DNA of 64,000 nucleotides from Paenibacillus taiwanensis DSM 18679. Lineage in GTDB: Bacteria > Bacillota > Bacilli > Paenibacillales > Paenibacillaceae. Numbering within the stretch: the first letter of the stretch is position 1; each line of letters starts with the position of its first letter. Shown here in pieces: positions 17,212 through 25,588 of this stretch. The notes beneath the pieces were generated by a model, which had not been told where the DNA came from, did no database searches, and saw nothing but the letters and a program-made list of their open reading frames with translations. The DNA lies in assembly GCF_000425125.1 (NCBI RefSeq), contig NZ_KE384306.1:707705-771704 (forward strand). Reading direction: 5' to 3'. The position numbers were made by a program, and so were the translations under genes.

Positions 17212-19026
17212 ATGCAGAAAAGACTGTCACGGGCTAATGTACCCTTGGAAGCCACATGGAGACTGGAAGATTTATTCGCAACATCTGCATTATGGCTGCA
17301 AGAAGCGGATCAACTCTTACAGGATTTATCTACTGTTACACAATATGCAGGTAGATTAGGAGAAAGCGCTGATGCGCTGCTTGGATGTTTGGAGTCGCTC
17401 GAAGCGTTGCAGGCTCGCATCTCAAGATTTGCTTCTTACGCGCATCTTCACACCTCAGGAGACAATACAGATCCTGAAAATCAAGCACGTTCAGCACGGT
17501 CTGGCGACATCGTATCCAAAACTTCAGCAGCGCTTTCCTTTGTGTCATCAGAAATATTATCTCTTCCTGAAGGGACGTTGGAACAATATTATAAAGATCA
17601 GCCGAAGTTGGCCGTATACCACCGTTATTTGAGCCGCTTAATGGCTGTGCAGCCTCATCAATTAAGTGCGGAGACAGAAGCTGTGCTTGCTTCTCTAGGT
17701 GAAGTATGGGGAGCCCCGTACCGCATTTATTTGCGCAGTAAACTGTCAGACATGTCTTTTGAGCCAGTACAGGATAGTGAAGGTCAGACTTGGCCCGTAT
17801 CATTTGCATTATATGAGAATAAATATATTCAATCGTCTGATACAGCGTTGAGAAGAGCTTCTTATGATTCCTTTACGAAGACGCTGGCCGCTTATCAGCA
17901 TACATTTGCCGAGACGTATGCAACAGAAGTCAAGAAACAAGTCGTTATGTCGGGATTACGGAAGTACGATTCCGTAACGGATATGCTGCTCCAGCCACAG
18001 GAAGTATCACAGGAGTTGTATCACAATATTTTGGATACGATTCAAATGGAACTAGCACCGCATATGAGACGTCTTGCCAGTCTGAAGCAGCGCGTGCTCG
18101 GGCTTGACAAGATGCTGTATAGCGATCTTAAAGCCCCGCTTGATCCTCATTACAACCCGAAAACGACTTATGAGGATGCATGCCGTCTCATTTCAGATGC
18201 TCTTCAAATTATGGGGCCTGAATATGTAGCTATAGTAGAGAAGGCATTTTCTGACCGCTGGGTCGATTACGCGGACAATGTAGGTAAGTCTACAGGCGCG
18301 TTTTGTTCAACAGCATATGGCAGCCACTCCTACATACTCATCTCATGGGCAGACAATATGCGTGGTGCCTTTACGTTAGCGCATGAAGTCGGGCATGCGG
18401 GCCATTTTACGCTCGCAGGACGTCACCAAAGTTACATCAATGCACGTCCTTCTATGTATTTTATTGAAGCACCGTCAACGATGAATGAGCTGCTACTCGC
18501 ACAACACATTATGAAGCAGTCTGACGATAAACGAATGCGTAGATGGGTCATCGAACAACTGCTGAACACGTATTACCATAACTATGTCACCCACTTGTTA
18601 GAAGGGGAGATGCAGCGTAAAGTTTATGCAGCAGCTACTGTAGGTGAAGCATTAACCGCAACACGATTAAATGAGCTAAAGCTAAGCGCACTGTCTGCCT
18701 TCTGGGGTGACAGCGTTGAGCTTGACGAGGGTGCGGGGCTTACCTGGATGCGCCAGCCTCATTATTATATGTCGTTGTATCCGTATACGTATGCAGCCGG
18801 ACTGACAGCTTCAACAGCGGCAGCACAACGGATACTAGCTGAAGGCCAACCAGCTGTTGATCGCTGGCTGCAAGCACTGCGGGCTGGCGGAACATTAAGT
18901 CCGCTTGAGTTAATGAAGCTGGCGGGTGTGGATATGTCCACCAAGCAGCCGATCCAAGCAGCCGTTCGTTATGTTGGCGATTTGATTACAGAGCTAGAGC
19001 AACTGTACGTTGAATTAGACGTGTAA
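17212..19026 (+). CDS. pepF: Oligoendopeptidase F, M3 family metallopeptidase
   Basis: 604 residues, the standard PepF length. The zinc motif HEVGH lies near residue 390 inside FTLAHEVGHAGH, and the downstream Glu ligand is expected in the FIEAPSTMNELLL segment about 25 residues later. The N-terminal oligopeptidase F domain (about 110-180) precedes the M3 catalytic domain. It degrades short peptides in the cytoplasm. Single-gene unit with its own promoter upstream and a very strong terminator at 19149. Ribosome site GAGGAAG. Confidence 0.95.
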   Translation: MQKRLSRANVPLEATWRLEDLFATSALWLQEADQLLQDLSTVTQYAGRLGESADALLGCLESLEALQARISRFASYAHLHTSGDNTDPENQARSARSGDIVSKTSAALSFVSSEILSLPEGTLEQYYKDQPKLAVYHRYLSRLMAVQPHQLSAETEAVLASLGEVWGAPYRIYLRSKLSDMSFEPVQDSEGQTWPVSFALYENKYIQSSDTALRRASYDSFTKTLAAYQHTFAETYATEVKKQVVMSGLRKYDSVTDMLLQPQEVSQELYHNILDTIQMELAPHMRRLASLKQRVLGLDKMLYSDLKAPLDPHYNPKTTYEDACRLISDALQIMGPEYVAIVEKAFSDRWVDYADNVGKSTGAFCSTAYGSHSYILISWADNMRGAFTLAHEVGHAGHFTLAGRHQSYINARPSMYFIEAPSTMNELLLAQHIMKQSDDKRMRRWVIEQLLNTYYHNYVTHLLEGEMQRKVYAAATVGEALTATRLNELKLSALSAFWGDSVELDEGAGLTWMRQPHYYMSLYPYTYAAGLTASTAAAQRILAEGQPAVDRWLQALRAGGTLSPLELMKLAGVDMSTKQPIQAAVRYVGDLITELEQLYVELDV

Positions 19027-19148
19027 ATGCAGCAGTGTCGCAGGTGAGGCAGCTTGTATTAGAGGGCTTTGGCTTGATGTTACTACGGTAGATGGGGTTC
19101 TGGCTTTAGGAATGTATTAGCATATAGACGAATATGCATTAGCGCAGA

Positions 19149-19191
19149 GCGTCCTGCTGCACCCTGTTAAGGTGTAGCAGGACGCTTTTTT
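19149..19191 (+). terminator. Strong rho-independent terminator
   Basis: 15-bp stem GCGTCCTGCTGCACC / GGTGTAGCAGGACGC with one wobble pair and a seven-base loop, then six T. It lies about 120 bases after pepF. The rest of 19027-19329 shows only the MarR promoter region. Confidence 0.9.
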
Positions 19192-19276
19192 GGACCATGT
19201 ATCGATAAACTTTCCCCATTGACTGTCGCAGCTATTATTTTTACAATTTAAATATTAACTGATTTATTTAATTCAA

Positions 19277-19301
19277 CGTGTACATATCGTGTACATATAA
19301 T
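19277..19301 (+). promoter_or_regulatory. MarR promoter with tandem 11-bp repeat
   Basis: CGTGTACATAT occurs twice back to back (19277-19287 and 19288-19298). The second copy overlaps a perfect -10 box TATAAT at 19296-19301. Each copy holds the palindromic core TGTACA. The placement on the promoter fits an operator for autoregulation by the MarR protein encoded just downstream; that link is inference. Confidence 0.55.
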
Positions 19302-19329
19302 AGCGATAACCTAGTCGAAAGGAACATAC

Positions 19330-19782
19330 ATGATGGACGATATACAGGATTACACGAACCGAATTGGTATGTCCATGTGGCGTACGCATCGAAAAATGTC
19401 ATCGGAAGTGATGGAGCATAAGCAACTGGGCCTTACAGGGCCTCAATTTTATTTGCTTAATCTAATTGATGAGGAAGGGGCTGCTAAAGTAGCTAGGCTT
19501 GCGGAGCGAATGGACGTGAAGCCGAGCGCAGCCACGGTTATGTTAGATCGCTTGGAGCAAAGCGGCTTTATCGAGCGTCAAATGGACAAGCAGGATCGAC
19601 GGGCGGTTATTATAACGTTAACGGAAAACGGCAGACACATCTTGGACCAAACACGACAAGCTTCGCGTGAGGTGTTTATTCGTTACTTATCGGTATTTAC
19701 CCCACAGGAGCTTGAAACGTTCGCCTCGTTGTTTGAAAAGCTAGAGCAGCATACACAAGCCTCACAAGAAGAAGATAAGTGA
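19330..19782 (+). CDS. MarR family transcriptional regulator
   Basis: 150 residues with the MarR winged helix: LAERMDVKPSAATVMLDRLEQSGFIER (recognition helix) followed by the wing DKQDRRAVIITLTENG. Long terminal helices give the dimer. Two adjacent ATG codons (19330 and 19333) can serve as start, behind GAAAGGAAC. It stands alone with a promoter carrying a tandem repeat that could be its own operator. The ligand and targets are unknown; the nearest downstream genes are a sigma factor and ClpP, but these begin 150 bases later with their own ribosome sites. Confidence 0.92.
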   Translation: MMDDIQDYTNRIGMSMWRTHRKMSSEVMEHKQLGLTGPQFYLLNLIDEEGAAKVARLAERMDVKPSAATVMLDRLEQSGFIERQMDKQDRRAVIITLTENGRHILDQTRQASREVFIRYLSVFTPQELETFASLFEKLEQHTQASQEEDK

Positions 19783-19933
19783 GATTACAAGTTCACCTTC
19801 CCCTCCTGCGCTGGTTATTGGCGGTGTCTTCCCTGAATAGGGGGACGTAACTATATGCATCGCGTATCTTTTGTTGGATGTCATTCGTTAATAAGGTGTA
19901 TCCATTAATTCTAAGGTCATAGGAGGCCTGCAC

Positions 19934-20677
19934 ATGACTCATCACCAGCAAGTGGAATCGACTGAGAGGGCTGCTGTGGGCGAATGGGACCAGATGAGAT
20001 CCGTCATCTTTCGCTATTGCACAGGGCTAACGGGTTCTCGGTGGGATGCAGAAGACTTGACGCAAGATACATTTTTGAAGTTGCTGCCTGTATTACAGGG
20101 GAACGAGCGCCATCCTAGTCCTGTCGCGTATGCACTGCGAATCGCGAAGAATAAGTGGACGGATCAGCGCCGAAGGCATCACATGTCAAGGGGGAAAGTA
20201 GAACTGCTTGCGTATGAGATGCAGTTGAATCCTTACTTGAGCGACAGTGTGATGGATATCGAGTTAGCTGTTGCCCTGCTTCTCCAGCGTGTACAGCCGC
20301 TTCAACGTGCTGTATTTCTGCTGCGTGAGGTGCTTGGTTATTCCACGATGGAAGTGGCCTCCATGTTGAAGCGAACTGATGGAGCAATCAAGTCGCTGCT
20401 TAATCGAGCACGTCATGTTGTGCGCTCCATTCGTGAAGATGACCCTGAATTCGTGCTGCAGGCCGTTTGTCTACAGGAGCTGGAAGATAAGCAGATGTTG
20501 AGGGCGTATGTGTCAGCGATTATGGAAGAAGACGCTCAGCGTCTGCTGGCTCTTATTCAGGATGAGCTTGTCAGTCATGCCTATGCGGCCAGCCATGTGC
20601 TGACGTTGCCAACAGGACGTAGCTATCGATCAGTTCCAGAGATAGATGACTGCACACCATTATTAATGGCTGCCTGA
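19934..20677 (+). CDS. ECF-like RNA polymerase sigma factor
   Basis: 247 residues. Sigma region 2 is seen as YCTGLTGSRWDAEDLTQDTFLKLL (about 31-57) and region 4 as LQPLQRAVFLLREVLGYSTMEVASMLKRTDGAIKSLLNRARHVV (about 118-165). The C-terminal 80 residues are extra compared with a minimal ECF factor and begin with AYVSAIMEEDAQRLLALI, which recalls the SnoaL-like regulatory tail of SigJ/ECF41-type factors that need no separate anti-sigma; this is tentative. No anti-sigma gene follows. A clpP paralogue starts 22 bases downstream, so both are likely co-transcribed. Ribosome site AGGAGG. Confidence 0.85.
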   Translation: MTHHQQVESTERAAVGEWDQMRSVIFRYCTGLTGSRWDAEDLTQDTFLKLLPVLQGNERHPSPVAYALRIAKNKWTDQRRRHHMSRGKVELLAYEMQLNPYLSDSVMDIELAVALLLQRVQPLQRAVFLLREVLGYSTMEVASMLKRTDGAIKSLLNRARHVVRSIREDDPEFVLQAVCLQELEDKQMLRAYVSAIMEEDAQRLLALIQDELVSHAYAASHVLTLPTGRSYRSVPEIDDCTPLLMAA

Positions 20678-20699
20678 TGAGGGATAAGGAGGATGAAAG

Positions 20700-21278
20700 A
20701 TGGGGGTAATTCCTTACGTAATTGAGCAGTCCAAGGGCGGGGAGCGCAGTTATGACATCTACTCGCGCTTGCTAAAGGATCGGATCGTCATCGTTGGCGA
20801 TGAAATTCACGATCAGATGTCGAACGCCATCGTGGCGCAGCTGCTGTTTTTAGCGGCGGATGATCCAGATCGGGACATCCAAATGTATATTAATAGCCCT
20901 GGTGGTTCTGTCACAGCAGGCTTTGCTATCTACGACACGATGCAGCATATTAAGCCCGACGTTTCAACCATTTGTATCGGCATGGCGGCTAGCTTTGGAG
21001 CAGTGCTGCTGGCAGGCGGTCAGAAGGGCAAGCGATTTGCCCTGCCGAACAGTGAAGTCATGATCCACCAGCCTTTGGGAGGTGCGCGAGGCCAAGCAAG
21101 TGACATTCATATTCACGCGCAATGGATTTTGAAGACACGTTTGAAAATTAATGAATTGTTGGCTGAACGGACGGGACGGCAGTTGGAGCAAATTTCACGC
21201 GACTCAGACCGCGATTTCTTTATGAGTGCAGCTGAAGCGAAGGCTTATGGGCTTATTGATGGTGTAATTACTCGATAG
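20700..21278 (+). CDS. clpP: ATP-dependent Clp protease proteolytic subunit (ClpP paralogue)
   Basis: 192 residues with a complete Ser-His-Asp triad: Ser98 in GMAASFGA, His123 in MIHQPLGG and Asp172 in RDSDRDFF. Length and the Gly-rich SPGGSVTAG match ClpP. ClpP forms a 14-mer chamber fed by Clp ATPases. The housekeeping clpP of Bacillales usually has a different neighbourhood, so this copy, 22 bases after an ECF-like sigma gene, is probably a second paralogue; whether it acts on that sigma factor is speculation. Ribosome site AAGGAGGATG. A terminator follows at 21324. Confidence 0.93.
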   Translation: MGVIPYVIEQSKGGERSYDIYSRLLKDRIVIVGDEIHDQMSNAIVAQLLFLAADDPDRDIQMYINSPGGSVTAGFAIYDTMQHIKPDVSTICIGMAASFGAVLLAGGQKGKRFALPNSEVMIHQPLGGARGQASDIHIHAQWILKTRLKINELLAERTGRQLEQISRDSDRDFFMSAAEAKAYGLIDGVITR

Positions 21279-21323
21279 GTGATATGCATCGGCTCGAACT
21301 CCATCCATTGCATCAATAAGATC

Positions 21324-21357
21324 AAGGGTTTCAGCCCATTTATGCTGGAACCTTTTT
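21324..21357 (+). terminator. Rho-independent terminator after clpP
   Basis: AAGGGTTTCAGC pairs with GCTGGAACCTT (one bulge, one wobble), then six T. It marks the end of the sigma/clpP unit and roughly the left edge of the AT-rich island. Confidence 0.75.
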
Positions 21358-21565
21358 TCGTTTAAAAGACATTTTTCCAATATCTAGCTAACGTCACTTC
21401 TTTTTTGCCTCGATTCGAGGTTTCCAATACGCTAGAAATGTTGTTGTAATGAATTTAGGATAAATGGGTCTTGATCATGTTCTGTGTGCGAGGACAGGTT
21501 TTCATCTTTCATGAGGGTTGTTTTGCTATCAAATGAAAATATTTAGTTTACTTTACGTCAATATT

Positions 21566-22105
21566 CTATTTAGAGGGTACAATGCTAACTCCATCCACAT
21601 ACCATGTGTCAGAACTAGTGATTTTTGTTTTCATCCCAATTACAACGTAAGAACCATTAGCTTTTTCCCAATACACCAAAGCTTGTGACTTATCTGGACT
21701 TATAAGTAAGGAGGACATTTTATCGCCTACCTCAAGATTTTTTCTTCTCTTCTCACTATAAAAAGCATCTAGGAAAGAAGATTGTTCTTTTTTAGATAAA
21801 GAAGATAGGATATCTTCTCTTAAGTTATGTGAATTAACAAACGTCCAATTTTTAAGATCTTGGTCTGCATTGACATCATTACTGTTTGCAAATGCTTTAA
21901 CCTGTTCACTTTTTTGAATGATTTCCCGTCCTTTATTCCATGATTGAGTTAAACGTTCCTCTACTATTTTGGCTTCAGCCTACTGTTCAGAACTTAAAGT
22001 CGGAAAAAGAGAAGAGAGAGCTCCACTGGCATATGCGCTAGTACCCGTTATTAAAATGAAAGTAGCTAATCCAAGGATGATAAACATTTTATTTTTTCTT
22101 TTCAT
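21566..22105 (-). pseudogene. Secreted hypothetical protein gene interrupted by an in-frame TAG
   Basis: Read on the minus strand, 180 codons from ATG 22105 to TAG 21568 form one frame with a single internal TAG at 21980-21982 (codon 42). Before it: a signal peptide (MKRKNKMFIILG..., hydrophobic to TSAYASG). After it: about 137 residues starting AEAKIVEERLTQSW, with WTFVNSHNLRED in the middle and ending SDTWYVDGVSIVPSK. The frame is otherwise clean, so the interruption is recent, a sequencing error, or tolerated. Ribosome site GAGGAG precedes the ATG. The gene follows the small gene at 22356 by 23 bases, suggesting one unit. Function not recognised. Confidence 0.7.
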
Positions 22106-22128
22106 TACTAACACTCCTCATAAAATAT

Positions 22129-22356
22129 TTAGTTCAAATAATAAGTTTTTTCTCCTGAGTCGGACCAATCACTTCCGTCACTATAGTAACCTTTTACTCG
22201 GCCAGACCACTGCATTTTATATGATCCTGACTGGGTATGCGCACCATCGGTAATATGAGCTGTAGCATATTGGTCAAGATAATAAATGTCACTTACATCT
22301 AATTTCGATCCCATATACGTTCCATCTCTAGATTTCATTGTTTCTGTAATCTTCAT
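22129..22356 (-). CDS. Small hypothetical protein, 75 residues
   Basis: No family recognised. The protein is Tyr/Ser/Asp/Gly-rich without a signal peptide or membrane segment; its end (YYSDGSDWSDSGEKTYYLN) suggests beta structure. The start is secure: AAGAGGA lies eight bases before ATG 22356 and an in-frame TAA directly precedes it. It lies 23 bases upstream of the amber-interrupted secreted-protein gene in the same direction, so they probably formed an operon (for example a secreted product plus partner). Base composition is AT-rich like the rest of the island. Confidence 0.6.
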   Translation of the reverse strand: MKITETMKSRDGTYMGSKLDVSDIYYLDQYATAHITDGAHTQSGSYKMQWSGRVKGYYSDGSDWSDSGEKTYYLN

Positions 22357-22611
22357 TTATATTCCTCTTAAAAAGACTAATTCGAATCTAAATCCCATTA
22401 TATACCATTTAGTGAAAGGTTCATATAGCAACAAAGAGATAATTACATAAAAACCCTTATTTAGAATTTCATGGTTTTTAAACTAGGAGAAGCAATGTAA
22501 TCTCATCACCTGTTATTGAGCAATCGAAAATTACCTTCATTTGAGAATTATATTAACATTATTAAATTAAAGTAGATGGTAGCGTCAAAATTTATGTGTA
22601 AATAGAAATAA

Positions 22612-23316
22612 CCTTCCCTTGTAGAAAAGATGGTGCTAGTCCTTGGTGATAAACATGGCTTGGAGTTCGGCACGTGCTTGATCAAAGCCTATGTGACAGC
22701 GAGTAGCAAATCGTTGATTGTAGTCTTCGAACTGTGCGACCAAGAACTTCTCTAATGCTTTTTCATGTGGAAACTGTTCTTTTCGCTTGGTGTATTTCTT
22801 AATCTGTTTGTTGAATGATTCAATGAGATTCGTTGAATAAATGCTTCTCCTATTGGATACGGTCTGAGGCATGTAGTGATGACCATACTTCTTCTTGATG
22901 AGGTCAGCAATCTCAGTCATGCTTACGCCCTTTTGAAACGTATGAATGACAAAGTATTCAAGCATGTCATTAGAACGCTTATATGGAGCGACCGTCTGCT
23001 GTTTAGACTCCCATTACGATCCCGTCGGATACCAAAGTTGCAGATCCCCGTATTCGGTGTGAAGTGTACATGTGTACCTACCGTTGCGGGAATTTCCAGA
23101 ATTGACTCTAGTGCGGTCATACTTCTCCTCATCCAGAAATGCTGTTAATTCGGCCTCTGACAAGTGATTCATTGTCGTTTCTAGGTGTTTATGTAAAATC
23201 TAAGTCACATCTTGCTTCGTGACTAGAGCTTGGACCAAATCTGATGTAAAATGATTCATAGGGAAGGTCTCTTTTCTGTGAATTGTGTTGTGGTGACTTA
23301 ATTCTACAAGAAAAGG
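22612..23316 (-). mobile_element. Decayed, internally deleted IS256-family insertion sequence
   Basis: Imperfect terminal inverted repeats, CCTTCCCTTGTAGAA at 22612-22626 and its inverse TTCTACAAGAAAAGG at 23302-23316, match 13 of 15 bases. They enclose a transposase remnant on the minus strand. At about 0.7 kb it is roughly half of a complete IS256-type element (about 1.3-1.4 kb). The outer ends may extend some bases further on each side (TAG...AAATA-like ends near 22600 and 23333). It is a dead copy that could have helped bring in the neighbouring defence genes. Confidence 0.75.
22636..23259 (-). pseudogene. IS256-family transposase remnant
   Basis: One minus-strand frame of 208 codons from ATG 23259 to 22636 contains two in-frame stops, TAG at 23200-23202 (codon 20) and TAA at 23014-23016 (codon 82). 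The N-terminal part reads as mutator-type transposase (DLVQALVTKQDVT, NSGNSRNGRYT, TFQKGVSMTEIADLIKKKYG, MPQTVSN). It then jumps directly to the C-terminal part (RRSIYSTNLIESFNKQIKK). The roughly 200 residues between, which hold two catalytic acidic residues, are missing in frame. It cannot be active. Confidence 0.85.
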
Positions 23317-23392
23317 TCTTCCTTTTTGCTATTTATCTCGAGTAGATTCTTATATAAACAATATAAATACTAATTGAAATGGAGTTACTCCT

Positions 23393-25588
23393 ATGAAAAT
23401 CACCAAAATTAAAGTTAACAACTACAGGCTTCTAAAGAAATTTGAACTTGATCTTGAGAATGATCTGTCCGTTATAATTGGCAAAAACAATAGCGGAAAA
23501 ACTTCCATGCTTTCAGTTTTAGACAAATTTATTGGAAAACGTTCGACTACAAACGTATTTTCTTATGATGACTTTAATATTAACTTTCAAAAACAAATAG
23601 AAAGACTAATTGTTTCTAGTGCAGTCGATTATACCGTTGATAACATCGGTATTACACTAACAATTATTATTTCATACGGTGAAACAGATAACTTGTCTAA
23701 TATCAGCAAGTTAATGATGGACTTAGATCCAAGTAATAATTACGTAGTCATTAAATTTGAATATATTATAACTAATGAAGAATTAGTAAATATTCGAACC
23801 GACTACGCCAATCATAAAAAAGAGCGTGCAAAATCAAGCAAACAAGCAAAGAGTATTAATGAGTTTTTGAAAGATAATCATAAAAGATACTTTAAAATGA
23901 GTAAACGAGCTTTGGGATATGACCCTATCAATTCAATAGAGATAGATGACGAATACGTAGATTTAGGAAAAGAGAACAACCTTCTGGATAAAGTTATAAA
24001 CTTTAAAGTTATTAGCGCAAAAAGAAACGTAACAAATAATGATTCAGATCGAGCTTTATCCACACTCTCTTCAAAGTACTACGAAAAGAAAGAGGACAAA
24101 GAGAACCAGTCCAATGAAGTACAAGATTTCAAAGATGCCCTTAGATCAACCGACTCACATTTAAATCAAATTTATAACGGACTTTTTTCCAGTGTCATAG
24201 ATAAAGTCAAAAAGTTTGGTGGCCTTAATAAAGGCGATTCAATAATTAAAATCGCCTCTTCATTACAACACAGAGAACTCCTGAAAGGTAACACAACTGT
24301 TATGTATGATCATGATACAGAGCACTCTTTACCTGAAAATTATAACGGACTAGGTTATTTGAATTTAATCACAATGATTTTTGAAATTGAGATTCTACTT
24401 AGTGAATTTAGAAGGGAGTCGAACATTCATGATTCTCCAGCAGATATAAATCTGCTGTTTATTGAAGAGCCAGAGGCGCACACGCATCCTCAAATGCAAT
24501 ATATTTTCATAAAAAACATAAAGGATATTCTGACGCAAGCTAGCCAGGGCATAGACGGTAAAAAATTTAATTTACAAACAATAATAACTACACATTCGTC
24601 TCATATTACTTCGGAATGTGACTTTAATGACATCAAGTATTTTTTTAAAATTAATACAAACGAAGTTTACTCGAAAAACCTAAAGGATTTGGAAAAAGAA
24701 TATGAGACAGAAGTCCAATCATTTAAATTTCTAAAACAATATCTCACTCTTAATCGTGCTGAATTATTTTTTGTAGATAAAGCGATCTTTATTGAAGGGG
24801 ATACTGAAAGAATACTTTTCCCGGCCTTTATGAAGAAAATGGATCAAGAATTTCCCGAAAACCCTTTGCTTTCTCAGAATATTTCCATAGTTGAAGTCGG
24901 GGCATATTCACAGATTTTTGAAAAATTCATCGACTTCATTGGTATTAAAGCATTAATTATTACAGATATAGATTCTGCAAAAAAAGTTCCTCGAAAAAAC
25001 AATAAGGGGACTTTGGTACTTGACACAAAAAAGTGCAAAGTAACTGAAAAACACGCCAGATTTTCAACGAACTCGTCTTTGAAGTTCTTTTACTCTACAT
25101 CGTTTGAGTTATTCAAAGAATCAAACTCGAGTGTCGCAGTAACTGTGGAAGTAGATTCATATAATGTTGATAACGAAGGTGAACTGGGATTCTTAAAGTC
25201 TCTAGATTTGCGAGGAAAATTGCTTCGCAAACATTCGGAGACAAAGCAATGGATGCAAAAAGATGATGGAAATGTATTAGTTATCTTTCAAATACCAGAG
25301 AAAAACTCATACAAGAAGACATATCATGCAAGAAGTTTTGAGGATTCATTTTTCCACTTAAATCAAGATTTTATTTTAGATAATCTTGATCGGTTTCAAA
25401 GCCTTAAAAATAAAGAAAATCTAAAAACATCTAAAGACCCGTACTTATTAGCAGAGAAGTGCATCGATAAGAAACCCAGTTTTGCAATGGAAATTCTTCT
25501 CAATAGTAAAAGCGAAAATGGACTTGATTTTTGTAATTGGCAAATTCCAGCATACATAAAGGAAGGTTTGCTATGGTTGAAAAATTAG
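23393..25588 (+). CDS. gajA: Gabija-type GajA: OLD-family ATPase with TOPRIM nuclease domain
   Basis: 731 residues. An ABC/OLD-type ATPase (about 1-430) has Walker A GKNNSGKTS near residue 30 and Walker B LLFIEEPEAHTHPQ near 356 with the H-loop TTHSSHITS shortly after. A TOPRIM domain follows, with the catalytic Glu in FIEGDTERILF near 464 and Asp residues in IITDIDSAKK near 522. GajA nicks DNA and is held off by nucleotides in known Gabija systems. The next gene is a UvrD-like helicase overlapping by 16 bases, the defining Gabija pair. It is longer than the best-studied GajA (about 580). Ribosome site GGAG sits within GGAGTTACTCC. AT-rich like its neighbour. Confidence 0.88.
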   Translation: MKITKIKVNNYRLLKKFELDLENDLSVIIGKNNSGKTSMLSVLDKFIGKRSTTNVFSYDDFNINFQKQIERLIVSSAVDYTVDNIGITLTIIISYGETDNLSNISKLMMDLDPSNNYVVIKFEYIITNEELVNIRTDYANHKKERAKSSKQAKSINEFLKDNHKRYFKMSKRALGYDPINSIEIDDEYVDLGKENNLLDKVINFKVISAKRNVTNNDSDRALSTLSSKYYEKKEDKENQSNEVQDFKDALRSTDSHLNQIYNGLFSSVIDKVKKFGGLNKGDSIIKIASSLQHRELLKGNTTVMYDHDTEHSLPENYNGLGYLNLITMIFEIEILLSEFRRESNIHDSPADINLLFIEEPEAHTHPQMQYIFIKNIKDILTQASQGIDGKKFNLQTIITTHSSHITSECDFNDIKYFFKINTNEVYSKNLKDLEKEYETEVQSFKFLKQYLTLNRAELFFVDKAIFIEGDTERILFPAFMKKMDQEFPENPLLSQNISIVEVGAYSQIFEKFIDFIGIKALIITDIDSAKKVPRKNNKGTLVLDTKKCKVTEKHARFSTNSSLKFFYSTSFELFKESNSSVAVTVEVDSYNVDNEGELGFLKSLDLRGKLLRKHSETKQWMQKDDGNVLVIFQIPEKNSYKKTYHARSFEDSFFHLNQDFILDNLDRFQSLKNKENLKTSKDPYLLAEKCIDKKPSFAMEILLNSKSENGLDFCNWQIPAYIKEGLLWLKN

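Noticed and set aside
22923-23148. Frames of 69 and 90 codons on both strands near the IS remnant
   Set aside because: They are other-frame readings of the decayed IS256 transposase, whose true frame (with two stops) runs through this stretch.
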